Source: DATKLL01 sp035542475 (GTDB lineage Bacteria > Desulfobacterota > Syntrophia > Syntrophales > UBA2185). From it: DNA of 64,000 bases. A program made the position numbers and the translations under genes. The number at the start of each line of letters is the position of its first letter. Position 1 is the stretch's first letter. Positions 33,846-42,230 of this stretch are shown one piece after another. The stretch covers positions 43,616 through 107,615 of the forward strand of contig DATKLL010000182.1 in assembly GCA_035542475.1 (NCBI GenBank). Direction: 5' to 3'. Under the pieces are notes generated by a model. That model had not been told where the DNA came from and searched no databases. It saw only the letters and a list, made by a program, of their open reading frames with translations.

Positions 33846-34208
33846 TCACATCATGTATCCTGGTTTCTTGTATAACTTATCCTGTTTGTCCAGAATATCC
33901 GGTTTATAAACCTTCTCTGCCCACTCCTCAGCTTTGATTTCTTCAATAGCCACTGAGACCGATTCTTCTCCGCACTTTGCATAGGTGACCACGTCTTTGA
34001 CGATTGCGTCGGCAAGTCGTTTCTTGTCCTGTTCTGATCTTCCGGGCCAGAGTTTTACGATAACATGAGGCATTTCTCTCTCCTTTAATTCTTTCCCTGA
34101 CAAAGTCTTAGAACCACTCAAATCAAACACGGCCACAGCCCCAAGTGCGATGGCACTTGTCTTCAGAAAGCTGCGACGCGAAATTTGCCTTTCCATGCTT
34201 TGTTTCAT
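33846..34208 (-). CDS. PptA-like tautomerase with a Tat signal extension
   Basis: 120 residues. Residues 1-45 carry a twin-arginine signal (SRRSFLKTSAIALGAVAVFDL). From Met46 the sequence MPHVIVKLWPG...KKPGYMM closely follows 4-oxalocrotonate tautomerase homologues of the PptA type, whose catalytic base is the Pro directly after the initiator Met. ATG 34073 at this Met has its own perfect site, AAGGAGAG. Two products are therefore possible: an exported long form and a 75-residue cytoplasmic form with free Pro1. The long form would need cleavage before Pro to be active. Neighbours are redox and cupin proteins. Confidence 0.8.
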   Translation of the reverse strand: MKQSMERQISRRSFLKTSAIALGAVAVFDLSGSKTLSGKELKEREMPHVIVKLWPGRSEQDKKRLADAIVKDVVTYAKCGEESVSVAIEEIKAEEWAEKVYKPDILDKQDKLYKKPGYMM

Positions 34209-34238
34209 TCGATAAGAGGCCTCTTCGAAGGCGTAAGA

Positions 34239-35438
34239 TTATCTGCGGTATTGTTCATCGCTGACCTTTTCCATCCAGTCAGCCGCTTTATCTTCGAGTA
34301 GTTCCTGAAGGGCAATATGTGTCATACCCGTGGTTGCTGTGGCTCCATGCCAGTGTTTCAGACCCGGCGGTATACAAACAACATCACCTTGCCGGATTTC
34401 CTCGATGGGACCGCCCCATTGCTGAATCCAGCCGGTGCCAGCTGTCACGATCAATATCTGACCGAACGGGTGGGTATGCCATGCTGTCCGGGCAGCTGGC
34501 TCGAACGTTACGTAGGCGCCAGATACGCACAATGGATCGTTCGCCTTGAATAGGGAGTCAACGCGTACGGGACCGGTGAAGTATTCGGCTGAACCTTTTA
34601 CAGAGGGCTGCGAACTGCTTCGCGTGATTTTAATAGTCTGCGAATCCCTGCTGTCTGTCTTCTTTATTGCTGCAGGTGTGCTTACGCTTGGCGTGGCGGA
34701 CTGTTCCGCTTTCCTGTTGCTTAGCGTCTCATTCAATATTTCATAGGCACCATCAGCTTCCTTTTTTCCTACTTTTGATTTGAGTACGGAAATGAAATCC
34801 TTCATCTGAGCTTCGGTCAGTCCGGTATTCATCGCGGCGCCAAGATGGAACCGGAGTTGGCCGGCTGTACCTGCCATGTTGGCAAGGGCGGAAATGGTCG
34901 CAAGTTCTCTGCTCTGGTAATCCAGGACGTCGCGCGCGAAGATGTCTGCAAAAAGATGTTCTTTCAGAAATGTGTCCATAACGGGTACGAACAGTTGATA
35001 CCCGCTCGGAGGGGGAATTGCTTCCTGTCCGGCAAGCCTTGCCCGCACCTTTGCGCCGTATTCATCCTTGTTCATATTGGTAGGCACGGGGCTGGCTTCT
35101 TTACCCATCTTATCCTTTATACCCTTTGCATGCCGTTCTTCCATGACAGTCATAAAAGTGTTGATGCCGTTAAGACTTCGGGGAAATCCCGCATATGCGT
35201 ACATCTGGATTAGGATTTCCTTGATTTCATTAATGGTCAAACCACCGTTCAGCCCTTCATTAAGGGCTGTTTTCAGTTTCTGCTTGTCCGCATTGGCGGT
35301 GAAGGCCGCAATTGTGATGATTTTTTTCTGTTTGGTATTCAATCCTTCGTTTTTCATGGTCTGTGCCTCCGAAATGGCTGAAATGCTTAGCAGTGAGACA
35401 AAAATGCCTGCCAAAATCAAAGAGAGTTTAACATCCAT
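34239..35438 (-). CDS. Exported carboxymuconolactone decarboxylase-family protein with C-terminal cupin
   Basis: 399 residues. A cleavable signal peptide (about 1-25, ending ISAISEAQ) precedes two CMD/AhpD-like helical units (about 40-105 and 165-240; FTANADKQKLKTALNEGLNGG, then FARDVLDYQSRELATISALA). A Ser/Thr-rich linker leads to a cupin (about 280-385) with metal-ligand candidates in WHTHPFGQ and KHWHG. The AhpD-type CxxC is absent, so peroxidase activity is not expected. The combination is common next to tautomerases, flavodoxins and AraC regulators, as here. The function is unknown; it is located in the periplasm. Confidence 0.85.
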   Translation of the reverse strand: MDVKLSLILAGIFVSLLSISAISEAQTMKNEGLNTKQKKIITIAAFTANADKQKLKTALNEGLNGGLTINEIKEILIQMYAYAGFPRSLNGINTFMTVMEERHAKGIKDKMGKEASPVPTNMNKDEYGAKVRARLAGQEAIPPPSGYQLFVPVMDTFLKEHLFADIFARDVLDYQSRELATISALANMAGTAGQLRFHLGAAMNTGLTEAQMKDFISVLKSKVGKKEADGAYEILNETLSNRKAEQSATPSVSTPAAIKKTDSRDSQTIKITRSSSQPSVKGSAEYFTGPVRVDSLFKANDPLCVSGAYVTFEPAARTAWHTHPFGQILIVTAGTGWIQQWGGPIEEIRQGDVVCIPPGLKHWHGATATTGMTHIALQELLEDKAADWMEKVSDEQYRR

Positions 35439-35497
35439 CTTCTCCTCCTCGTACTTTACTACCTTGTGTCACAGTGTGTCTTTTTTTGAAGTCTCGT

Positions 35498-36031
35498 CTA
35501 TACATCTTTTCTGTCGGTGTCTGGTTTGTTGACAAACACGTGATAGGCGATGCTGTCCCAGGCATTGTGAATGCCGATGAAGAGCAAGAGCAGCGTTGCA
35601 CCTGCAACTCCAAGAAGGGCTTCATACACGTGAGAGGAAACGGCCAGTGCCGACAGTATGAGTATCGTGTGTGCGGCCAAAGGCATCATAACAAGAAACA
35701 ACCAGTCCTCGAACTCCATTTGGTATACTGTTTGTACCCGCAGGCGCCTCGCTACTATCACCATATAAACTGCACCGCTGAAACCTGTCACACCCCAAAG
35801 AACTGCGGCAATGATTATAGTTTGCCATGGAACATGTAGAAGCACTGATAAAAGCAAAACTGTGCCGAAATGAACTATATTCGGCGTCGCGAACGAAGCG
35901 CCGGCCATCGCTGTACGCAGTGATGGCCTCTCGGCAACGAGCGTGACAACGACGAACTGCAATCCTATTAGGGCGCCCGCAGCCGACCCGACGATTGCAT
36001 AGAAAGTCCCCCATTTTGCTAACTCAGACAT
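35498..36031 (-). CDS. Hypothetical polytopic membrane protein
   Basis: 177 residues with about five hydrophobic helices. The N-terminus, YAIVGSAAGALIGLQFVVVTLVA, is Gly/Ala-rich. Charged loops carry RPSLR and ARRLRVQ, and a cytoplasmic-type tail ends KPDTDRKDV. No enzyme motif is visible, and I cannot name the family. It lies 59 bases upstream of the CMD-cupin gene on the same strand and may be in its operon. Confidence 0.7.
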   Translation of the reverse strand: MSELAKWGTFYAIVGSAAGALIGLQFVVVTLVAERPSLRTAMAGASFATPNIVHFGTVLLLSVLLHVPWQTIIIAAVLWGVTGFSGAVYMVIVARRLRVQTVYQMEFEDWLFLVMMPLAAHTILILSALAVSSHVYEALLGVAGATLLLLFIGIHNAWDSIAYHVFVNKPDTDRKDV

Positions 36032-36404
36032 ATCGTACCTGATCTATCTTTATTGCCGCATACTGGCCAAAAGCGCATATGAGACTCCTCCATATCACTT
36101 TCTTTATATTATCAAGCAAATTTCCCTTCTTGCTATCAGTAAATGTCTGATTTATGGGCTCTTTATTTCTTAAAAATCAACATGCCCCGTGGGGGCACCA
36201 CGAAGGCATGAAAATAAGTTGTTTATAGCTCTTTGACACTGTATCTTTTCTTCAAAAGGAAGCGGGTCGTCAATATTTTGGTGGTTATACCCCGTTTAAA
36301 AATCTGACCCGGGCAGATTAAAAGAATCACGAATTGTTACCCCGTCTGGGAGTACGCGTAGTAAATTTTTCATCGATAATCTGCCCCCTTTAAAGAAAGG
36401 AGAC
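36032..36404 (+). other. Non-coding region upstream of the second IS110 element
   Basis: 373 bases without an ORF. The IS-proximal part starts near a nested hairpin at 36181-36210 (CATGCCCC...GGGGGCA...GGCATG), which may mark the left end. The rest to 36404 would be the 5' non-coding segment of the element. Upstream of 36181 I see only AT-rich spacer that must hold the promoter of the membrane protein gene. Confidence 0.4.
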
Positions 36405-36410
36405 ATGATT

Positions 36411-37235
36411 ATGGAGGCCATTATTGAGAGATGCTGCGGCATCGATGTCCACAAGAAGAACATCGTTGTTTGCCTGGCGGTGGGCAAACCCCATGAGAAA
36501 CCGAAGACAACCATTAAGACCTTTTCCACTATGACCCGTGATCTTCTGGCCTGCAGGGACTGGCTGGTATCTGAGGGTTGCACCCATGCAGTTGTGGAAA
36601 GTACTGGGGTTTACTGGAAGCCGGTATTCAATATCCTGGAAGACTGCATGGAGGTCATTCTGGCCAATGCGAGGGAAGTGAAAAATGTTCCCGGACGGAA
36701 GACGGATGTAAAGGATTGCGAATGGCTTGCCCAACTCCTTCGTCATGGTCTTGTTAAGGGAAGTTTTATTCCTCCCAAACCGATCCGGGAGTTGAGAGAC
36801 CTCACGCGCTACCGTGAGAAACTTACCCAAAAGCGTTCCTCAGAGATCAACCGCCTCCAGAAGTTTCTGGAGGATGCCAATATCAAGCTCTCTTCGGTGG
36901 CAACGGACATCAACGGGGTATCTGCCCGGAACATGATCCATCATCTGATCCAGGATGATATGAGCCCCCAGGAAATGGCTGATCTGGCCAAAGGGCGTCT
37001 CCGCAAAAAGATCGAGGACCTGGAGAAATCCCTGGAGGGTTACCTCACGGATCATCACCGTCTTATCCTGAAACTGACGCTTCAGATGATTGCCTCGTAT
37101 GACGAGGCCATCGAGCAGCTGAACACGGAAATAGAGAAGAGGATGGAATCTTTCCAGGAGGAATCTGAGGGTCTTCAGACCATTCCGGGTGTAAAAAAAA
37201 GTTCGCTGAGCGGATCATCGCCGAGATCGGAGTAG
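36411..37235 (+). CDS. IS110-family transposase, N-terminal part (ORF A)
   Basis: The DEDD catalytic domain starts CGIDVHKKNIVVCLAVG and continues with VESTGVYWKPVFNIL and GRKTDVKDCEWLAQLL. A long coiled-coil helix region follows. The frame enters the C-terminal domain (QTIPGV) and then breaks at a run of eight A (37193-37200), ending 11 codons later. A -1 shift on that run gives VKKKFAERIIAEIG, the normal family sequence, and joins ORF B. ATG 36411 is preferred over 36405 because it is better spaced from AAGGAG. Confidence 0.8.
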   Translation: MEAIIERCCGIDVHKKNIVVCLAVGKPHEKPKTTIKTFSTMTRDLLACRDWLVSEGCTHAVVESTGVYWKPVFNILEDCMEVILANAREVKNVPGRKTDVKDCEWLAQLLRHGLVKGSFIPPKPIRELRDLTRYREKLTQKRSSEINRLQKFLEDANIKLSSVATDINGVSARNMIHHLIQDDMSPQEMADLAKGRLRKKIEDLEKSLEGYLTDHHRLILKLTLQMIASYDEAIEQLNTEIEKRMESFQEESEGLQTIPGVKKSSLSGSSPRSE

Positions 37236-37237
37236 AT

Positions 37238-37648
37238 ATGTCGCGGTTTCCCTCAGACGTACACATCTCCTCCTGGGCAGGAGCTAGTCCGGGCAACAAT
37301 GAAAGTGCGGGGAAACGAAGAAGCGGCAAAGTGACACAGGGGAATAAATGGCTCAAGAGCCTCTTGGTGGAAGCTGCATGGGCGGCGTCCAAAACAAAAA
37401 ATACTTACTTGAGCGCCAGGTACCGCCGCCTGGCTGCAAGGAGAGGGAAGAAACGGGCAGCAGTTGCTGTCGGACATACCATCTTAATTATGGCTTACCA
37501 TATTATCAAAGAGCATCGCACCTACAATGAACTTGGTGCCGATTATTTTGATAAGTTAAATGAACAACATCTTATTAAACGGTTAACATCAAGAATCAGT
37601 GCATTAGGCTACGAGGTCAAAGTTGAAAAACTGCCTGCAGCAGCTTGA
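37238..37648 (+). CDS. IS110-family transposase, C-terminal part (ORF B)
   Basis: Carries the transposase_20 domain with SSWAGASPGNNESAGKRRSG, including the conserved Ser region, then LLVEAAWAASKT and AVAVGHTILIMAYHII. The frame is open upstream of the ATG into the A8 run at 37193-37200, where it joins ORF A by a -1 shift. Either programmed frameshifting makes the fused protein, or one A has been lost and the element is dead. IS110 elements are not usually known for frameshifting. Confidence 0.75.
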   Translation: MSRFPSDVHISSWAGASPGNNESAGKRRSGKVTQGNKWLKSLLVEAAWAASKTKNTYLSARYRRLAARRGKKRAAVAVGHTILIMAYHIIKEHRTYNELGADYFDKLNEQHLIKRLTSRISALGYEVKVEKLPAAA

Positions 37649-37725
37649 TATACCGTTTTATTTTCGTAGTAATAGTCAACAAAAAATTATTCATCCCAAA
37701 GAAAAATGTCGGAGGCATTATTTTC

Positions 37726-38202
37726 TCACAACTTTCCAAGCCAGGAATCGAGAGCTTTATCAACCTCGCCTTTCCCGGCTTGCCGCACATTATATAAATC
37801 GAGACCTTCAAGGATGACGGCATTTTTAGCTTGCTTCTTGAAATGCGGGAAAAATTTCCCGATCCCTCCCTCGTGGGTACAAAAGGCGGAAACTTTTTTA
37901 CCAGTGAAATCAGCCTGTTTTAAAAAACTCATCACCAGGGTTGATACCGTGTACCACCATACCGGGCTGCCAACCAATATCAGATCATACGACGACATAT
38001 CGGGTGGATTCTGCTTCAACGCTGGCAAATCGCCTGTCTGTAACTCCCTTTTGGCCTCTTCAGTAAGTGCGGAATACTCGGTTGGATAGGTTCTCATTGT
38101 CTTAATTTCAAACACATCGCCCCCGGTTTTTTCCCGTATCTTTTCTGCTATACTTCTTGTGTTTCCAGTAAGAGAGTAGTAGATGATCATCGCCTGTGTC
38201 AT
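37726..38202 (-). CDS. Flavodoxin
   Basis: 158 residues. FMN-phosphate loop IIYYSLTGNTRSIAEKI at the N-terminus, then SPVWWYTVSTLVMSFL with aromatic residues that stack on the flavin, and FCTHEGGIGKFF. It is a small FMN electron carrier of the type that often acts as a quinone or flavodoxin reductase partner next to AraC regulators and AhpD/cupin proteins. It is divergently transcribed from the AraC gene, which is its probable regulator. Confidence 0.9.
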   Translation of the reverse strand: MTQAMIIYYSLTGNTRSIAEKIREKTGGDVFEIKTMRTYPTEYSALTEEAKRELQTGDLPALKQNPPDMSSYDLILVGSPVWWYTVSTLVMSFLKQADFTGKKVSAFCTHEGGIGKFFPHFKKQAKNAVILEGLDLYNVRQAGKGEVDKALDSWLGKL

Positions 38203-38263
38203 TCCTTGAACTCCTTATTTTTTTGTATAGTATAGCTCTGCCTGACTCCGAACGGTAGATACG

Positions 38264-38313
38264 ATTCTATCTAATTCTTGCCTAATTCTATCAAAGGACT
38301 ATCAAAATAGAAT
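38264..38313. promoter_or_regulatory. Three phased ATTCTAT half-sites in the flavodoxin/araC divergent promoter
   Basis: ATTCTAT occurs at 38264-38270 and 38285-38291 (21 bases apart, two helical turns) and inverted as ATAGAAT at 38307-38313 (22 bases further). AraC proteins usually bind direct repeats spaced by two turns on one DNA face. The sites lie between the divergent flavodoxin and AraC genes, so they are good candidates for the operator. Confidence 0.5.
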
Positions 38314-38389
38314 GAATTGTGATATAAAAGGTAGGTATAGAGAATCGTGTACTTTTTTAATTATCAATAATGACAAGGAGTTATTTCAT

Positions 38390-39292
38390 ATGACAGAAAG
38401 AAACCATGCAGGACTGGCGAGAATCAACAACCTGCTGAAAGAGAAATTGCTGCGATGGATGCCTGAGCCCGGACGCTACCCAACCGCTATTGAAGGGTTG
38501 ATGATCTCCCGGCGACATGATGCAAAGGAACTCGAAAATTGCGTTTACAGGCCGCTCGTCGCAGTTGTTGTCCAGGGATCCAAACGCTCCGTAATAGGTT
38601 CTGAGGAATACCGATACGGGGAGAACCACTGCTTGGTAATCGGAGTGGACATACCCAGCGCGAACCACGTAATTGTCGCATCACCGGAGCAGCCGTTTCT
38701 GGCGGTGACTCTTGACCTGGATAAATACCTGATCACCCAAATGGCGGCGGAGATTCCGCCCTCCTCCAGACTTGGAAACGACGCATACAGGGGAATGGCC
38801 GTGGCAGAAGTTGATCCCGATGTGCTGGATGCATTCCTGCGCCTGGTTGAACTTCTCGAGAAGCCGGAACAGATACCGGTGCTCGCGCCGATGATTATCC
38901 GTGAGATTCATTACCGTCTACTCATTGGGCCTCAGGGCGAACGTTTGCGGATGGTCAACACTCTTGGCACTCAAAGCAACCAGATTGCAAGGATCATCAC
39001 ATGGTTGAGGGATAACTACAAACAGCCTCTACAGGTAGATGAATTAGCCAAGAAGGTGAATATGGCGACTTCCACATTCCACCGGCACTTCAGGCAGGTA
39101 ACGACCCTCAGCCCTTTACAGTTTCAGAAGCGGTTGCGTTTATATGAAGCCCAGCGCTTGATGCTGGTAGAGAATGAAGATGCTACAATTGCAGGGCTGG
39201 CGGTGGGGTATGAAAGCCCGACGCAGTTCAATAGGGAATACAAACGGCAGTTTGGAGAGCCCCCACACAGGCATGTGAGCCAACTTCGATAG
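38390..39292 (+). CDS. AraC-family transcriptional regulator
   Basis: 300 residues from ATG 38390, which has AAGGAG ahead; an in-frame ATG at 38312 lacks one. The N-terminal AraC_N-type cupin (about 15-170, LVAVVVQGSKRSVIGSEEYRYG) should bind a small ligand. Two C-terminal helix-turn-helix units follow (LQVDELAKKVNMATSTFHRHFRQ and ATIAGLAVGYESPTQFNREYKRQF). It probably controls the divergent flavodoxin gene and perhaps the redox genes of this island. The ligand is unknown. Confidence 0.92.
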   Translation: MTERNHAGLARINNLLKEKLLRWMPEPGRYPTAIEGLMISRRHDAKELENCVYRPLVAVVVQGSKRSVIGSEEYRYGENHCLVIGVDIPSANHVIVASPEQPFLAVTLDLDKYLITQMAAEIPPSSRLGNDAYRGMAVAEVDPDVLDAFLRLVELLEKPEQIPVLAPMIIREIHYRLLIGPQGERLRMVNTLGTQSNQIARIITWLRDNYKQPLQVDELAKKVNMATSTFHRHFRQVTTLSPLQFQKRLRLYEAQRLMLVENEDATIAGLAVGYESPTQFNREYKRQFGEPPHRHVSQLR

Positions 39293-39542
39293 CCCACTCC
39301 GCTGACGTCGTACCTCGATTCCTATCAGTCATTCGATCAGCACAGAAAATCTGCATTTTTCTTTTTCAGTGATAATGATTACGGATTGTAACGTCGCATA
39401 TAAAGTAAGAATCAGAAAAACATCATTACAGGAAGGAAGCAATAAAAGGAGGTTGTTTACGAGGACACGAAGTTCATCCATCTCATCGAACGTATTTTAT
39501 GATACTACAATCTTGTTCTTCGTCGCAATAAAAGATATTATT

Positions 39543-40193
39543 TTAGTTACCTATAAATATGTCATTTTTCCATCGGCCAACCTTCTTAGTACCATTGGCG
39601 TATGTCATTGTCCCTAGTCCGTACATCATGTCATTTTCGAACTCACCAACATACTCATCACCGTTGGCGTATGTATATGTCCCCTGACCTTCCATATTAT
39701 TATTTTTCCACTGGCCAACATACTTATTGCCACTAACGAATATATATGTACCTTGTCCGTCCTTTTTGTCATTTTTCCATTGGCCGACATACTTATCGCC
39801 ATTGGCGAATGTATATGTCCCTTGCCCATGCCTTTTGTCATTTTTCCATTGGCCGACATACTCATTACCATTCGTGTATGTATATGTCCCTTGCCCCTCC
39901 ATCTCATTATCTTTCCACTGGCCAACGTACTTATTGCCACTAATGGACCTAAATGTTCCTTGTCCATTTTGCAAGCCATTTATAAACTCGCCAACATATG
40001 TTGCGCCACTAGCGAATGTCTTTATCCCTTGTCCATTTTGTAAGCCATTTTTGAACTCACCGACATACTTAGAACCACTAGGAGCTATGAATGTTCCATA
40101 CCCATTTTGACAATTTCCTGAAATACACCCGTGAGCCACACAACCAGTAATAAATAACGCGAACAAACACAGCGGTACAATGTAATTTTTCAT
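39543..40193 (-). CDS. MORN-repeat lipoprotein
   Basis: 216 residues. A lipoprotein signal peptide ends in the lipobox ITGC (Cys18). Eight or so MORN repeats of 23 residues follow, of the form GNKYVGQWKNDxxxGQGTYTY, giving a flat beta-hairpin stack. MORN repeats bind lipids or act as structural spacers. The protein should be anchored to the inner or outer membrane. The strong DNA repetition (period 69 bases) makes the region prone to unit gain or loss. Preceded by a 250-base gap after the AraC gene that holds nothing I recognise. Confidence 0.9.
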   Translation of the reverse strand: MKNYIVPLCLFALFITGCVAHGCISGNCQNGYGTFIAPSGSKYVGEFKNGLQNGQGIKTFASGATYVGEFINGLQNGQGTFRSISGNKYVGQWKDNEMEGQGTYTYTNGNEYVGQWKNDKRHGQGTYTFANGDKYVGQWKNDKKDGQGTYIFVSGNKYVGQWKNNNMEGQGTYTYANGDEYVGEFENDMMYGLGTMTYANGTKKVGRWKNDIFIGN

Positions 40194-40553
40194 AATCCCT
40201 CCATTTTAAATTTAAATGTGGAATGATAATCTTATAAACAGGTCCTTTTCAATGATGCACCATTAGTTTCAACTCCTCACAAAAATTGAGGGATGATTAA
40301 AGCACAAAACCCTGCCTCTTTTGAGAAACAGGGTTTCAATAATCTTTCCATGGCACTACCCTTACAAAGGGGTTGAAATTAGTCATTATCCTTTTTATGA
40401 TGTACTATTTTAATGTGCTTCTTTTTTTGCTCCTAATTCATTGAAAAGTCAACAGACAAATTTCATTGATAACCATTTGAAAGGATGTATATCTTTCAAA
40501 ATTACTGGATGCTCAATTTCAAGGAAGAAGCAACTCGCCGCTTCTTGTGTTAT
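40194..40553. other. 360-base intergenic region
   Basis: AT-rich, with no ORF of note. It contains a terminator-like hairpin at 40307-40336 and presumably the promoter for the MORN gene. A short inverted pairing, CACCATTAG...AAATTAGTC, is too weak to call. Confidence 0.5.
40307..40336 (-). terminator. Likely terminator of the membrane sensor transcript
   Basis: AAACCCTG (40307-40314) and CAGGGTTT (40329-40336) form an 8-bp stem with a 14-base loop. Read on the minus strand the stem is followed by a T-rich stretch (TTTTGTGCTTT). It lies about 220 bases beyond the stop of the gene at 40554-41321. Confidence 0.55.
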
Positions 40554-41321
40554 TCATGTTTCTTTCTTAACGCCCAATTTTTCTTCAAGTAAACCTATGG
40601 CGTGCAGCATGATATAAGCCTCATCATTTGTTTTTATGTCAAAGGCTACGCCACTGCTCTTTAGCAGATTTTTCATTCTCTCTGAGAGAAAGCTGAGGGT
40701 GGTGGAAATGTAAACCGGGAAATACCAGAAATAACCCAATGCCAACACCAGGCAAATAGATCCTATGATAGCCATAGAGTTGATGAAGCGGGAGGAATCA
40801 CGCTTTACTAACTCGCTTTTTCTCACCACTGCCTGCATGTTTATGTCATAGATAGCATTGATAGATTGCTTCAGTCTCTCGTAGGCCGGCAGAAATTCAT
40901 TAAAATACACCGAGCTTCCACCCGATCTGCTCTTCATCTGGAGACAGAGTTTCAGGTACGAATCATAGCCCTGGTTAAGTGTCTCGACATATTCTTTCTC
41001 GTGTATCTCTGTAATGTTGTTATTTTCTGCTTTTAAGTTGGTCTCAAATACATTTCTTCCTGATTCGAAAAGCCTCACATAATAACCGGTCATTGTTCCA
41101 ACCCGGCCCGTATCGTACATGGTGCTGGTGATAGAAGTTTTCATATCATCAAGACCGGAAAGCATATTCCTGGAATAGACGAGGGAGTAATAGTTGTCCT
41201 TCAGAATATTGTCCGATTCCCGGCCCAATTTCCCTACATAGTAGGAGCAAAAGGCTGCAAGAGTGAATATAATCAGGAACAGAAATCCTAAACCCAATGC
41301 GAGCTTTGTTTTTAGAGTCAT
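40554..41321 (-). CDS. Membrane sensor protein lacking an output domain
   Basis: 255 residues. Helix 1 (LGLGFLFLIIFTLAAFCSYY) and helix 2 (about 183-203, MAIIGSICLVLALGYFWYF) enclose a periplasmic helical bundle of about 150 residues, as in four-helix-bundle sensors of the chemoreceptor/KinB type. About 45 cytoplasmic residues remain, with no HAMP-kinase, GGDEF or MCP signalling domain. It starts with an AAGGAG site 9 bases after the patatin pseudogene, so both are one transcript. It may be a truncated kinase or may signal through a partner. Confidence 0.7.
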   Translation of the reverse strand: MTLKTKLALGLGFLFLIIFTLAAFCSYYVGKLGRESDNILKDNYYSLVYSRNMLSGLDDMKTSITSTMYDTGRVGTMTGYYVRLFESGRNVFETNLKAENNNITEIHEKEYVETLNQGYDSYLKLCLQMKSRSGGSSVYFNEFLPAYERLKQSINAIYDINMQAVVRKSELVKRDSSRFINSMAIIGSICLVLALGYFWYFPVYISTTLSFLSERMKNLLKSSGVAFDIKTNDEAYIMLHAIGLLEEKLGVKKET

Positions 41322-41330
41322 ATTTTCTCC

Positions 41331-42166
41331 TTAATTAATCGGATGCTGGATCCGTTTCTCCAACGCTTTCTTAAGCTGATCTTTGGCCTTTTGAGCCTGT
41401 TTAAAAACCTGGTTTGCCTTATAGAATTCCAGTGCTCGTATATTGGAAATTTCAATCTCAATGTAAATATCCGGGGACACGGTGCGCATTTTTTCTCGTA
41501 TGATGCTCTTTTCCATGATCTGGAAGGTGTTAAAGATCGCTTCCTGAAGAGACGGCATGCGGTTTGAGCCTGCCGTGCGGTTTCCGATAACATCAATTGC
41601 AATGGTAAGGTCGCACTCTTTCGGCAGCAAGTCAAAGGGCACGGGGTTCACCGCCCCTCCATCAATTAATACACTCTCTCCCATTGTTACAGGTGTAAAT
41701 ACTCCGGGCAGTGACATGCTTGCCTGTATGGCGGGCGCCAGTTCACCGTGATCCAGTATCACCTGCTCCCGAGTCCAGAAGTCCGAGGCGACGACGCGTA
41801 AAGGAATTGCAAATTCTTCGAAGGTCCTTGCTTTGATGGATTCGAATAAAAAATTTATGAAACTTTCTGCTTTGAGCAGACCATGACCGCCAAACTGAGG
41901 TGTGATAAAATTCAGCCACTCAAACATATGTTTCTTGGCAACCACATCCTTCAGGGTATCGTTTTCCATAATAGTTGTTTCGCTTATTATCCGGCGCAAC
42001 TCATTTGCACTTAATCCCGAGCAGTACATGACACCGACAACGGCGCCGATCTGGTTCCAGTAACATAAGATGGCCTGAGTTCAAACTCGTCCAGGGCCTC
42101 AAGCATGAGTACGTGGGCTAATCCCTTAGCGCCCCCGCCGCCCAGAGCAATGCCAATTTTCTTCAT
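41331..42166 (-). pseudogene. Patatin-like phospholipase (RssA type), frameshifted at the nucleophile
   Basis: The gene begins at ATG 42166 with MKKIGIALGGGGAKGLAHVL, the oxyanion loop of bacterial patatins. The catalytic GxSxG should follow as GTSIGAVVGVMYCSG. One base is missing within the Ser codon (near 42050-42051), so the first frame ends 17 codons later, and the rest (GVMYCSGLSANELRR onward) continues in the next frame to 41331. The second catalytic residue, Asp in DGGAV, is present. Without the base the enzyme cannot be made, and an ATG at 42029 would give only an N-terminally truncated, Ser-less protein. Confidence 0.85.
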
Positions 42167-42230
42167 CTTTCAGCGATACCCTCTAGCACACTGCATCCGA
42201 ATTTTTTTATAATGGTAGGATGATTGTTCG

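Larger units (their letters stand above)
36181..37660 (+). mobile_element. Second IS110-family element, transposase split by a frame break
   Basis: A hairpin at 36181-36210 is a plausible left edge. Two overlapping-frame segments, 36411-37235 and 37238-37648, together encode a full IS110 transposase. The right end is not defined. The transposase is only distantly like the first element, so the two are separate insertions of different IS types. Confidence 0.65.

Noticed and set aside
39600..40120. Regularly spaced repeats resembling a CRISPR array
   Set aside because: Period is 69 bases and in frame; the repeats encode MORN units of a lipoprotein. No cas genes are present.
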